Positions 1 to 7,868 of a DNA stretch of 29,424 nt are shown piece by piece. The stretch comes from an uncultured Clostridia bacterium (GTDB lineage Bacteria > Bacillota > Clostridia > Christensenellales > UBA1242). The notes beneath the pieces were generated by a model that did not search any database, was not told the DNA's origin, and saw only the letters and a program-made list of their open reading frames with translations. The position numbers were made by a program, and so were the translations under genes. Location: contig CALATF010000032.1 of assembly GCA_937891595.1 (NCBI GenBank), positions 1-29,424 of the forward strand. Direction: 5' to 3'. Positions within the stretch are counted from its first letter, which is position 1. The number at the start of each line of letters is the position of its first letter.

Positions 1-1610
1 CCAGAATAACGGTGAGATCTGCGCCTTCCTGTTTCTTGTTGATATTCAACCATTTTTTGTCTTAAATAGTTCATAACTTTTAATGCAAAGTTTTGACCTT
101 CTTCAGTTGTAATATCTTTACCTATAAAGTTTAATAAACTTTCATTCATACCAACAATACCTATTGTATTGAAATGGTTTGCCCAGTAACCACCTGTTCT
201 CTTTTTTACATCTCTTAAATAAAAAGCCGAGTATGGGTATAAACCTTTGTCTGTTTGCAACTCTACAACTTTACGTTTAATTTCAAGTGAATTTTTAGCA
301 ATATCTGCATACTTAGATAAAAGTGAAAAATATTCAAATTCATCTTTAGCTAAATAACCTATTCTTGGCAAATTAATTGTTACAACACCTATAGAACCAG
401 TAAGAGGGTTTGAACCAAACAAACCACCGCCACGTTTTCTAAGTTCAGTAACATCTAATCTAAGCCTACAGCACATTGAAACAGCATCTTCTGGTGATAA
501 ATCAGAGTTTACATAGTTAGCAAAATATGGAATACCATATTTACAAGTAATATCCATAATGCTATTAATTACATCACTATCCCAGTTTAAGTCTTTTGTA
601 ATATTTATGGTAGGCACAGGGAAAGTAAATACTCTACCTTTAGAATCCCCTTCTAACATAACCTCGCAAAAGGCTTTGTTTATAATGTCCATTTCATTTT
701 GATATTCACCATAAGTCGTGTCTTGTGGAACTCCGCCAACAATAATAGGTTGGTCTTTTAAAGTTTTAGGACATTTTATATCAAGTGTTATGTTTGAAAA
801 AGGGCATTGAAAACCAACTCTTGTTGGCACATTCATGTTAAAAATAAACTCTTGCATGCATTGTTTAACTTCTTCATAACTTAAGTTATCTAACTTAACA
901 AAAGGAGCACAATATGTATCAAAACTACTCCAAGCTTGAGCACCTGCAGTTTCACCCTGAGTAGTAAAAGTAGCATTTACTACTTGACCTAAAAAAGAAC
1001 GCAAATGTTTTGGTGGTTTACTTGAAAGTTTTTTAGCTACACCAGTAAAACCATCCGTTAATATTTGCCTTAAATCCCAACCAACGCAGTAAGCGCCAAA
1101 AAAGCCTAAATCGTGAATATGAATAGCACCCGTTTCATGTGCTTCTTTTATTTCTTGTGGATAAATTTCATTAAGCCAGTAATTTTTTGTAAAAGATTCT
1201 CTTACATAATTATTTAAACCTGCCACACTGTGTTGCATATTAGCATTTTCTTTAACCGCCCAGTCTGCACTATCTAAATATTTAGAAAACAAGTCAATAG
1301 TAGCACCAGTTAAAGCATTCATTTGTCTAGATGCATTTCTTTTTTCACGATAAAGAATATATGCTTTTGCTACTTGTGCATGTCTATTTTCAATTAAAAC
1401 TTTTTCAACTATATCTTGTATTTGTTCAACGCTAGGAATTTTACTACCAAATTCTTCACTTAAAATACTTTCTACTTGCACTGCCAAATCGTCAGCCATT
1501 TTTCTATCACTGCCATCGCAAGCTACAGCTGCTTTATAAATAGCATCTGCAATTTTTACCTTGTTAAATTCTTGAATTTGACCGTCTCTTTTCCTAACTT
1601 GTTTAACCAT
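1..1610 (-). CDS. nrdD: Anaerobic (class III) ribonucleoside-triphosphate reductase NrdD, C-terminus cut by window edge
   Basis: Reduces ribonucleotides to deoxyribonucleotides under anoxia using a glycyl radical installed by NrdG. About 536 residues are present, read from the ATG at 1610 with GGTG just upstream; the frame is open to the window edge. An N-terminal ATP-cone (starting MVKQVRKRDGQIQEF, about residues 1-90) is the allosteric nucleotide domain. The catalytic domain shows the family segments CCRLRLD, LRKRGGGLFGSNPLTGSIG and TINLPRIGYL. The C-terminal zinc site, the glycyl-radical loop and any nrdG lie beyond the window. The last readable residues after QQETG (positions below about 27) do not match what the family has there (normally N-x-Y-N-L-E-A-T), so the extreme edge may be unreliable sequence. 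Confidence 0.95.
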   Translation of the reverse strand, partial: MVKQVRKRDGQIQEFNKVKIADAIYKAAVACDGSDRKMADDLAVQVESILSEEFGSKIPSVEQIQDIVEKVLIENRHAQVAKAYILYREKRNASRQMNALTGATIDLFSKYLDSADWAVKENANMQHSVAGLNNYVRESFTKNYWLNEIYPQEIKEAHETGAIHIHDLGFFGAYCVGWDLRQILTDGFTGVAKKLSSKPPKHLRSFLGQVVNATFTTQGETAGAQAWSSFDTYCAPFVKLDNLSYEEVKQCMQEFIFNMNVPTRVGFQCPFSNITLDIKCPKTLKDQPIIVGGVPQDTTYGEYQNEMDIINKAFCEVMLEGDSKGRVFTFPVPTINITKDLNWDSDVINSIMDITCKYGIPYFANYVNSDLSPEDAVSMCCRLRLDVTELRKRGGGLFGSNPLTGSIGVVTINLPRIGYLAKDEFEYFSLLSKYADIAKNSLEIKRKVVELQTDKGLYPYSAFYLRDVKKRTGGYWANHFNTIGIVGMNESLLNFIGKDITTEEGQNFALKVMNYLRQKMVEYQQETGRRRSHRYS

Positions 1611-1660
1611 TTTTTCACCTTTTAAAAAATAATATTTTATTTTTTTATTACACCACTATG

Positions 1661-1689
1661 ACTTTATCACTAGCAACATTTAGTGTCAA
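1661..1689 (-). promoter_or_regulatory. Promoter of nrdD with overlapping CACTA/TAGTG inverted repeat
   Basis: On the minus strand TTGACA (1684-1689), a 17-bp spacer and TAAAGT (1661-1666) precede nrdD. An inverted repeat CACTA (1668-1672) / TAGTG (1681-1685) lies in the spacer and runs into the -35, and a further CACTA lies at 1654-1658. The half-site resembles the ACACWA half of NrdR boxes, but the arm spacing is not the standard one, so assignment to NrdR is only a suggestion. Confidence 0.55.
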
Positions 1690-1721
1690 TAAAAAACAAA
1701 AAAATACTATCTTCTTGCACG

Positions 1722-1747
1722 TATATTTGTGCATTTGCACAAATATA
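1722..1747. repeat. Perfect 26-bp palindrome upstream of nrdD
   Basis: Two perfect 12-bp arms (TATATTTGTGCA and its complement) flank a 2-bp centre TT. It lies past the terminator of the metallo-beta-lactamase gene and about 80 bp upstream of the predicted nrdD transcription start, so a protein-binding operator is more likely than a terminator. The core TTGTG-N6-CACAA is Rex/CRP-FNR-like in its half-sites but not in spacing. The binding protein is unknown. Confidence 0.6.
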
Positions 1748-1759
1748 AAATAAAAAAAA

Positions 1760-1780
1760 TCAAGCACATTTTTAGCTTGA
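1760..1780 (-). terminator. Intrinsic terminator overlapping the end of the metallo-beta-lactamase gene
   Basis: The stem TCAAGC (1760-1765) / GCTTGA (1775-1780) has a 9-nt loop; on the minus strand it is followed by eight T residues. The stop codon TAA (1772-1774) sits in the loop and the last sense codons form the ascending stem, so the gene ends inside its own terminator. Confidence 0.8.
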
Positions 1781-2950
1781 CTTTTTTGTTTTTTTATTTG
1801 GATTTTTATTAAAGTTTTCGTCCTCTTTTTTATTATTAAACTTAACAAAAAATGTAATGTAAAAAGCTATTATAATTAGCGATACAACAAAGTTCCACCA
1901 CTCAAAATAAATAGTCCTAAAACTCTCATAGTTTGTTTGTATAAAAATTTTGTCATTTTTTGCAGAACATACAATACTACCACTAACATCCGTTCTAAAA
2001 ACATCACAACCGTAATTAACTAAGTTATTTATTGTTTCATTATTTGGATGATTGTAATTATTTTCTTTGCCACAACTAATAATAGCTTTTTCTGGCTTAA
2101 CAACATTTAAAAATTGCTGAGTAGTAGAATTTTTACTGCCATGATGACTAACTTTTAATACATCAACATCAAAATACCCTAAATTTAAAATGTCATTATA
2201 ATATTCTAAAAATTCACTTTCCGCTTTAGAAGAAACATCGCCTACAAACATAAATTTATTATGGTTGTAATTTAACATTATGATAGGAGAATAATCATTA
2301 CTATTGCTCTCTTTATCATTTAAAGGAGTATAAAATATTAATGAATAATTATATTCAACACTTTCAATTACCATGTCTTTAAAAGAATAATTTATATTAT
2401 TTACGTTTTCATGTATTGTTTTTGAAGTTTGATACCATAATTTACTGGTTACTAGGTTATAATCATAAAAATTTAAATTATTTTCTATTTCGTAGTTAGA
2501 GTATACTTTTGGAATATAAATATTTTCAATTTTGTAATTATTAATAATTTTACTAGCATTACCTATGTGGTCACTATCTGTATGCGTAAGAATTAAATAA
2601 TCTATTTTATCCCTTTTATTTAAACCTAAAATTTTAAGATAACTTTCAACATTATCAATACTGTTTTCAGGACCAGTATCAATCATTAAATTTTTACCAT
2701 CAGGAAGTTGTATAAATGTACAATCACCTTGACCTACGTTAATAAAATGAACTTTACATAAAGAAGATGATATTTCATTATTAAAATTAAAATACATGTG
2801 GTTAATATGCTTTTCAAAAAAATCACTAAAAAATAAACTGCATAATAAAACTGCACATATGCAAATAAACACACATAATCTGATAATAAAATATTTAATT
2901 TTTGTTTTTTGATAACTTTTTAATTCTTTTTTCTTTTGTTCAACTTTCAT
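1772..2950 (-). CDS. Membrane-anchored ComEC-like metallo-beta-lactamase hydrolase
   Basis: A 392-residue protein whose middle matches the metallo-beta-lactamase domain found at the C-terminus of ComEC/Rec2 and in stand-alone ComEC-like hydrolases. After a basic N-terminus and a membrane segment (about 22-42) come FINVGQGDCTFI (69-80), DTG (91-93), the metal-binding HTDSDH (123-128), then FVGD, SHHGS and NHP motifs. Unusually, a second membrane segment (about 352-371) and a lysine-rich tail follow the domain. The ComEC channel helices are absent, so this is not a full competence channel; the substrate is unknown (nucleic acid or phosphodiester by family analogy). It begins 2 bp after the patatin stop with no clear ribosome binding site, implying translational coupling. 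Confidence 0.85.
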   Translation of the reverse strand: MKVEQKKKELKSYQKTKIKYFIIRLCVFICICAVLLCSLFFSDFFEKHINHMYFNFNNEISSSLCKVHFINVGQGDCTFIQLPDGKNLMIDTGPENSIDNVESYLKILGLNKRDKIDYLILTHTDSDHIGNASKIINNYKIENIYIPKVYSNYEIENNLNFYDYNLVTSKLWYQTSKTIHENVNNINYSFKDMVIESVEYNYSLIFYTPLNDKESNSNDYSPIIMLNYNHNKFMFVGDVSSKAESEFLEYYNDILNLGYFDVDVLKVSHHGSKNSTTQQFLNVVKPEKAIISCGKENNYNHPNNETINNLVNYGCDVFRTDVSGSIVCSAKNDKIFIQTNYESFRTIYFEWWNFVVSLIIIAFYITFFVKFNNKKEDENFNKNPNKKTKKSS

Positions 2951-2952
2951 AA

Positions 2953-3828
2953 TTAAATTATTAAAGGTTTTTTATTATCTATATCTTTATATTTTTTCTT
3001 ATATGCTCTTTTAGGTTTTTTAGAAATTATTGATAATATTTTAGGAATATTATCTATTGCAGCCTGATAACCTTCTGCAAACATTTCGTCCACTTCATCT
3101 AATTTAGTAGACTTATATTTTTTCATACTAGGCCTTATAACTAAATCAGCATCGCTATAGCCTTTAATACAATTACTTTTGCCCATTATACCTATTGTAG
3201 CTTTCAAAATATCAACTAATTTTAAAGACTTTGTACCTTCACCCCTTGTAGCGTTAACATCTATTGCTATTACATAATCGCAACCAAAATACCTTGGAAT
3301 ATCCGAAGGAATGTTATTTTGAATGCCACCATCAACCAAATGCATATTATTAAATATAACTGGATGAAATACACCAGGAATAGCACAACTTCCAGCAACA
3401 GCTTTTGATAAATTCCCTTTTGTAATTACAACTTCTTGTGCTGAAATTAAATCAACTACAACACAACAATAAGGAGTTTTTGTATGTGATATATCTATGT
3501 CCCCTAAATTTTCCTTAACAAGTTCCTCTATACCATCTGTTTTAGAAGGCATAAAAAATTTGCTTTTACGAATATCTTTAACTTTTAAAGATTTTGCTAT
3601 TTTTAACATTTCATCTGCGCTTTTACCACAAGCATACATTGCTCCCATTATAGACCCAACACTTGTTCCTGCAATAAAATCAAACTTTATATTATGCTCT
3701 TCAAAAGCCTTAAAAGCACCTATGTGAGCAATACCTCTACTAGCACCACCCCCTAAAGCTAATCCTACTTTTACTGCCTTGCTTTTTTCAGGTAAAACAT
3801 TTTTTGCTTTAAAAAAACTAAATTTCAT
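2953..3828 (-). CDS. Patatin-like phospholipase (RssA/YchK type)
   Basis: A 291-residue serine lipase/acyl hydrolase of the bacterial patatin family. Visible motifs: oxyanion loop GGGASRG (26-32), nucleophile elbow GTSVGS with Ser56, and the catalytic dyad aspartate in VDGGIQNN (Asp166). There is no signal peptide or membrane helix, so it is likely cytoplasmic, acting on membrane lipids. The start is supported by AAGGTGAAG just before the ATG. It is first in an operon with the metallo-beta-lactamase gene, from which it is separated by 2 bp. The physiological lipid substrate cannot be told from sequence. Confidence 0.92.
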   Translation of the reverse strand: MKFSFFKAKNVLPEKSKAVKVGLALGGGASRGIAHIGAFKAFEEHNIKFDFIAGTSVGSIMGAMYACGKSADEMLKIAKSLKVKDIRKSKFFMPSKTDGIEELVKENLGDIDISHTKTPYCCVVVDLISAQEVVITKGNLSKAVAGSCAIPGVFHPVIFNNMHLVDGGIQNNIPSDIPRYFGCDYVIAIDVNATRGEGTKSLKLVDILKATIGIMGKSNCIKGYSDADLVIRPSMKKYKSTKLDEVDEMFAEGYQAAIDNIPKILSIISKKPKRAYKKKYKDIDNKKPLII

Positions 3829-3861
3829 ACTTCACCTTATTAAATAAATATTATTAACAAA

Positions 3862-3891
3862 ATTATATCATGAAAAACGTTTTTTTAACAA
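3862..3891 (-). promoter_or_regulatory. Promoter of the patatin / metallo-beta-lactamase operon
   Basis: On the minus strand TTGTTA (3886-3891), an 18-bp spacer and a consensus TATAAT (3862-3867). The spacer contains the self-complementary AAAAACGTTTTT (3873-3884), a possible operator. Confidence 0.6.
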
Positions 3892-3963
3892 TTAAAAATA
3901 TTAAAGTAGAAATAAATAATAAATTCCATTATTCAAATTTATTATTTAATAAAATTTATAATT

Positions 3964-4010
3964 TAGATGTAAAAAAAAAAGAAAGCTTTGTTTCAAGCTT
4001 TCTTTTTTTT
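3964..4010 (-). terminator. Intrinsic terminator of the coiled-coil protein gene
   Basis: GAAAGCTT (3981-3988) and AAGCTTTC (3995-4002) form a stem with a 6-nt loop, flanked by runs of ten A and eight T, so it is symmetrical. It directly follows the stop at 4016-4018 of the minus-strand gene. Confidence 0.88.
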
Positions 4011-4015
4011 ATTAA

Positions 4016-5647
4016 TTAAGAATTGATATCTGTTCCATTTGTTACATCATTTATAGTGCTATTTATTAAAGCATCAATATCGTCACTATCGTCATCGTTA
4101 TCTTCTAATTCTTTAATTTGAGCTTCAAGTTTTGCAATATCTTCTTTTAATTCAAAATTGCTTTTTACTAAGAATTTGTTTGTTCTTTCTAAGATAGGAT
4201 ATCTATCTTTATTCTTTTGCATAACTTCTTCACAATGTTGAACAGATAATCTTAAGCCTTCAAGTAAATCAATCTCTTCAGAAAGTTTTTTAGCTTTTTC
4301 TTCATCTATATCAACATAATTATTTACGCCATAAAGAACAACTTTTTGTTTAGCAACAATAGCTTCTTTTCTTCTTAATTTTTTCTTATCATTTTCTAAT
4401 GTTTGGTTAACACGTCTTAATGGCAAGTATTCTTTTTTATTTGCTGAAAGTTCTTTTTCGTTATCTTTAAGTCTTTGTCTTAAAACTTCAAGTCTGCTTT
4501 CAAGTTCTTCTTTTTTACCCATAGGAACTTTAACTGTTTTAACTTCAACATTATTTGCATTTTGAACTTGAATTTCAAGTTCTTTAATAGTGTTTTTGTC
4601 GCTACTAATTTGAGCTTTAAGTCTTTCAATTTCATCTTCTAAAGTTTTTTGTCTCTCGGCAAGCTCTTCTTCAAGTTCTTGTCTTTTTTGAGCCATAGCC
4701 TTATCAATTTCTTGTTCTTTTTGAGCATACTTTTCTTCAAGCTCTTGTTGTTTCTTAGCAAGTTCTTCGTCTAAAACTTGTTGTTTCTTTTCAAGTTCGT
4801 CTTCAAGACCTTGTTGTTTCTTTTCAAGTTCGTCTTCTAAAGCTTGTTGTTTTTGTGCAATTTCTTCTTGCTTTTCTTGGTCTTTTTGAGAAAGCTTTTC
4901 TTCTAACTCTTGTTGCTTTTGAGCATATTTTTCTTCAAGTTCTTGTTGTTTATCTGAATATTTTTCTTCAAGTTCTTGTTGCTTTCTTTCATATTCTTCT
5001 TCTAATTCTTTTTGTTTTTTAGCAAGATTTTCTTCTTGCTCTTTTTGTTTTTGCGCAAGCTCTGCTTGTTGCTTTTTAACTTTGTTTTGTTCGTTTTCTT
5101 TTTCAATTTCTTGCAATGTTTGTCTTGAAATTTCAGCAATTAAGCTATCCATGTCATCATTATCTTTCTTAGCTTCTTCCTTTTTAGCAGGAGCTGGAGC
5201 TGGTGCTGGAGTAACAATAACATTGTTTTGAGCAGGCTGAGCTTGAGCAGTTCTTTGGTTAACAACATTTTGTCTATTAGCATTAGCTTGTTTAGCAAGT
5301 TGTTCTTCCCTTTTTGCTTCTTCCATATCTACTTCACGTTGATAATTCTTATCATCAACATAAGTTCTTTCTTCAACTTTTTCAGTTTGTTTTTCAAAAG
5401 TTCTTTCTTCGCTACTTTCTAATCTTTTAACATCTTCTTCACGAGGCTTATTAAGAAGTTTAGGTCTTCTTACGTGTTCATCGTCATCATCATCGTCATA
5501 ATCGTTTTTATCTTTATTTCTTTTAAAGAAAATACCATTAGTACCGTCTACAATAGAAATAAATAAATCTGATAAGAATACAATAACAAAAGCTGCAACT
5601 ACTACAATACCTATAATACCTAGAATATTTAGAAAAGTTTGAAACAT
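4016..5647 (-). CDS. Membrane-anchored coiled-coil protein with 11-residue repeats, function unknown
   Basis: I do not recognise this 543-residue protein. It has an N-terminal membrane segment (about 7-33), an acidic patch (DDDDDDEH, 51-58), a charged linker, a Pro/Ala segment (about 146-154), then a long Lys/Glu/Gln-rich coiled coil. Residues 199-341 are thirteen consecutive 11-residue units of the type KKQQELEEKYA, a hendecad rather than heptad pattern. A second helical region (about 370-520) and an acidic C-terminus ending in TNGTDINS follow. GGGGAGAG lies before the ATG and a strong promoter precedes it, so it is a single-gene unit. The design (one anchor, long rigid cytoplasmic or periplasmic-side rod) suggests a scaffold, spacer or cell-shape/division role, but that is inference. 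Confidence 0.85.
   Translation of the reverse strand: MFQTFLNILGIIGIVVVAAFVIVFLSDLFISIVDGTNGIFFKRNKDKNDYDDDDDDEHVRRPKLLNKPREEDVKRLESSEERTFEKQTEKVEERTYVDDKNYQREVDMEEAKREEQLAKQANANRQNVVNQRTAQAQPAQNNVIVTPAPAPAPAKKEEAKKDNDDMDSLIAEISRQTLQEIEKENEQNKVKKQQAELAQKQKEQEENLAKKQKELEEEYERKQQELEEKYSDKQQELEEKYAQKQQELEEKLSQKDQEKQEEIAQKQQALEDELEKKQQGLEDELEKKQQVLDEELAKKQQELEEKYAQKEQEIDKAMAQKRQELEEELAERQKTLEDEIERLKAQISSDKNTIKELEIQVQNANNVEVKTVKVPMGKKEELESRLEVLRQRLKDNEKELSANKKEYLPLRRVNQTLENDKKKLRRKEAIVAKQKVVLYGVNNYVDIDEEKAKKLSEEIDLLEGLRLSVQHCEEVMQKNKDRYPILERTNKFLVKSNFELKEDIAKLEAQIKELEDNDDDSDDIDALINSTINDVTNGTDINS
4625..5053 (-). repeat. Thirteen in-frame 33-bp units encoding 11-residue coiled-coil repeats
   Basis: Codons 199-341 of the coiled-coil gene read as 13 back-to-back 11-residue units, for example QKQQELEEKLS, KKQQVLDEELA and QKRQELEEELA. 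Units are degenerate at DNA level but keep K/Q at positions 2-4, L/I at position 6 and a hydrophobic residue at position 10. Confidence 0.85.
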
Positions 5648-5700
5648 ATTTTACTCTCCCCAAAAAAATAGTAAGGCACTAGTCCTTTGATTTCAGTAAA

Positions 5701-5729
5701 ATTTTAGCATATGGTCAATTCCATGTCAA
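5701..5729 (-). promoter_or_regulatory. Promoter of the coiled-coil protein gene
   Basis: On the minus strand a perfect TTGACA (5724-5729), a 17-bp spacer and TAAAAT (5701-5706): near consensus, suggesting strong constitutive transcription. Confidence 0.8.
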
Positions 5730-5739
5730 TATTAAAAAT

Positions 5740-5785
5740 AAATTTGGGCAATATTACCACATAAATAATAATTTTGTCCAAATTT
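5740..5785 (-). terminator. Weak hairpin after the cysteine-synthase-like gene
   Basis: AAATTTGGGCAA (5740-5751) pairs with TTGTCCAAATTT (5774-5785) with one mismatch or wobble and a 22-nt loop. It lies just past the stop at 5793. There is no good T tract on the minus strand, so it is a possible rather than firm terminator. Confidence 0.4.
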
Positions 5786-5792
5786 TTTGTAT

Positions 5793-6728
5793 TTATTTTA
5801 TAATTTCATAATCAATAAGCTCAATACTATCCACAAGCTTTGTTGTAATAGGCTTTGCTAAATCGGTAGATAAATACTTTTTATTATCATCAGCAAAAAC
5901 TGAAACAACCTTATTTAAACCTGTTAAAACAACTCCTATAAAATTTGCTCCGCTTGAAATACCAACCCCAAAACCAAATGTATTACTTAATTTTTGAGCC
6001 ATAGCAATAGCATCTTCATCGCTAACCTGAACAATATCATCTAATAATTTAGCATCATATAACTTTGGAATAATATCATCAGAAAGTCCTTGTAATTTGT
6101 GCTTACCTAACGAATACCCTTTTGTAAACACTTGTGAACTTTTTGGCTCTAAGCCTATTACTTTAGCACTTGTTTTTTGTTTAATGACCTTTCCTACACC
6201 CATAAGTGTTCCGCTTGTGCCCATACCCGCTAAGAAAGCAGTAAAATCACCATTAGTTTGCTTTAAAATTTCTTCAGCGGTATTTTTATGAGCTTTTAAA
6301 TTACTTTCATTTTCAAATTGTAAAGTTAAAAATCCATTGTTTTCTTTTGCATATTTTTCAGCTTCTATAAATGCGGTGTTAAAGTCAGGAGTTAAATGAA
6401 GCTCCGCCCCATACATTTTTAAAAGAGTTTTTCTTTCCTCGCTCATAAATTCTGGCATAAAAATAGCTGTTTTAATATTAAATGACTTAGCTACAGCACA
6501 TAAAGACAACCCCATATTACCACTAGTTGTTTCTACTATAGTTTTAGTGCTATCTAACTTTTTTTCATTTATAGCGTCTGAAATAATTTGATAAGCTACC
6601 CTATCTTTAATAGATCCGGTAAAATTAAACCACTCTGCTTTAAAAAAAGCTGTTTTTATTTTGTCATCTATTTTATAATTTATCTTAACTAACGGCGTAT
6701 TACCAATTAATTGTTGAATATTATTCAT
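5793..6728 (-). CDS. Cysteine synthase-family PLP enzyme (CysK-like)
   Basis: Fold-type II PLP enzyme, 311 residues from the chosen start, likely making cysteine from O-acetylserine and sulfide or a related beta-replacement. Numbered from that start: IGNTPLVKI near the N-terminus, PLP lysine in TGSIKDR (Lys41), substrate loop TSGNMG (68-73), phosphate-binding GMGTSGT (168-174) and SSGAN (258-262). The usual NPGGSVKDR reads FNFTGSIKDR, and TSGNTG reads TSGNMG, so substrate specificity may differ from classical CysK. An ATG at 6752 is also in frame but lies only about 13 nt from the predicted transcription start with no ribosome binding site; the ATG at 6728 has AAAAAGG 8 nt upstream. Confidence 0.88.
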   Translation of the reverse strand: MNNIQQLIGNTPLVKINYKIDDKIKTAFFKAEWFNFTGSIKDRVAYQIISDAINEKKLDSTKTIVETTSGNMGLSLCAVAKSFNIKTAIFMPEFMSEERKTLLKMYGAELHLTPDFNTAFIEAEKYAKENNGFLTLQFENESNLKAHKNTAEEILKQTNGDFTAFLAGMGTSGTLMGVGKVIKQKTSAKVIGLEPKSSQVFTKGYSLGKHKLQGLSDDIIPKLYDAKLLDDIVQVSDEDAIAMAQKLSNTFGFGVGISSGANFIGVVLTGLNKVVSVFADDNKKYLSTDLAKPITTKLVDSIELIDYEIIK

Positions 6729-6771
6729 TTTAAGTACCTTTTTAAATTTCATTTTTTAAACAAACAATACT

Positions 6772-6799
6772 ATTTTATTAAAAAAAAGTTTGTTGTCAA
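6772..6799 (-). promoter_or_regulatory. Promoter of the cysteine-synthase-like gene
   Basis: On the minus strand TTGACA (6794-6799), a 16-bp spacer and TAAAAT (6772-6777). It supports the downstream start codon at 6728. Confidence 0.7.
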
Positions 6800-6880
6800 A
6801 TATTTATAGTATATGAAAAAACAAATAACTAATGTTATAACTAAACATCAATTTATTTTTAATCATTTTAAATATTAAAA

Positions 6881-7762
6881 CTAAATTTCATAAAATTTTT
6901 CTATTGAAAAATCAGGTGTATAATCACTAGTAGAACTTGAATAATCTTGTAAATAACCTTTTACAAATCCCAAATTTTTTAAATGAGCTACAACTTTTTT
7001 ATATTCCAAAGGAGTAATTTTTTTATTTAATTGTTTAATTTCTTTTGCTTTGTAAAAAGGTAAATATTGACTCATTAAACTTATATACAAATCACACCCT
7101 AAATTATTTTTTATGTGATTAAATATTTGTATACTATCTTTGCTCATTTCAGGCAAAACCAAATGTCTTATTATAATACCCTTGTGCATTTTGCCATTAA
7201 TAACTATATCCTCTGGTATAATTTGTCTTACTTTTATTAATGCTTTTAAACAAACTTGAAAATAGTCTTTTGCTTTTGAAAATTGATTACTAAAGTTAGA
7301 GTCATAATATTTAAAATCAAATAAAAATATATCCACAAAATCTTTAAGTAGCTCTATATTTTCTTCTGTTTCATATCCACTTGTGTTCCACACAACAGGA
7401 ACTTTAGGTTTGTAAATTTTCAAAGCATTAATAATTATATCAGTGTAATGAGTTGGCGTAACAAAATTAATGTTTTCTACCCCACTATCGTCCAACTTTT
7501 TAATAATTTCTACAAGTTCTTGTAAAGAACACTCTTTACCACAACCCAAATGAGATATTTGATAATTTTGACAATAACAACATTTTAATGAACAATTAGA
7601 AAAAAATATTGCACCACTACCCTTTTTATAACTAATTAAGGGTTCTTCCCAAAAATGTCTCATAACTTTCGCTATTTTTACTTTGTTGCCACTTTTACCG
7701 CAATAACCAAAATTTTTTAAAACATCTACATTACATTTTCTTGGACAAATATTACATTTCAT
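6881..7762 (-). CDS. PflX-like radical SAM protein (COG1313 type)
   Basis: A 293-residue radical SAM protein related to pyruvate formate-lyase activases. The cluster-binding CxxxCxxC is CSLKCCYC (Cys57, Cys61, Cys64). Ahead of it an N-terminal cysteine group (Cys3, Cys6, Cys10, Cys21, in CNICPRKC and GYCG) is typical of the PflX group and probably binds metal. Later segments NFVTPTHY, VVWNTSGYE, DIFLFDFKY and YISLMSQYLP match the family. The activated partner is not established for this family; no glycyl-radical enzyme is adjacent, although nrdD lies about 5 kb away. It appears to be a single-gene unit downstream of degV. Confidence 0.88.
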   Translation of the reverse strand: MKCNICPRKCNVDVLKNFGYCGKSGNKVKIAKVMRHFWEEPLISYKKGSGAIFFSNCSLKCCYCQNYQISHLGCGKECSLQELVEIIKKLDDSGVENINFVTPTHYTDIIINALKIYKPKVPVVWNTSGYETEENIELLKDFVDIFLFDFKYYDSNFSNQFSKAKDYFQVCLKALIKVRQIIPEDIVINGKMHKGIIIRHLVLPEMSKDSIQIFNHIKNNLGCDLYISLMSQYLPFYKAKEIKQLNKKITPLEYKKVVAHLKNLGFVKGYLQDYSSSTSDYTPDFSIEKFYEI

Positions 7763-7818
7763 TATTTTATTTAACCTTACTTATTTTCCTATTTAAAATA
7801 TAAATTGACACAAAAAAA

Positions 7819-7851
7819 ATATATCACAATTTAAAAATAATTGTAATATAT
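7819..7851 (-). terminator. Intrinsic terminator of degV
   Basis: ATATATCACAATT (7819-7831) and AATTGTAATATAT (7839-7851) form a 13-bp stem (one wobble) with a 7-nt loop; on the minus strand it is followed by eight T residues. Confidence 0.85.
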
Positions 7852-7868
7852 TTTTAATAAAATTTATT

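Noticed and set aside
1772..2950. Annotation of the metallo-beta-lactamase protein as competence channel ComEC
   Set aside because: The multi-helix competence domain and OB-fold are absent; only the hydrolase domain with one helix on each side is present.
3870..4019. A 49-codon plus-strand open frame between the patatin and coiled-coil genes
   Set aside because: It has no ribosome binding site, runs through the terminator hairpin and overlaps the patatin promoter; the product is low-complexity Lys/Asn/Phe.
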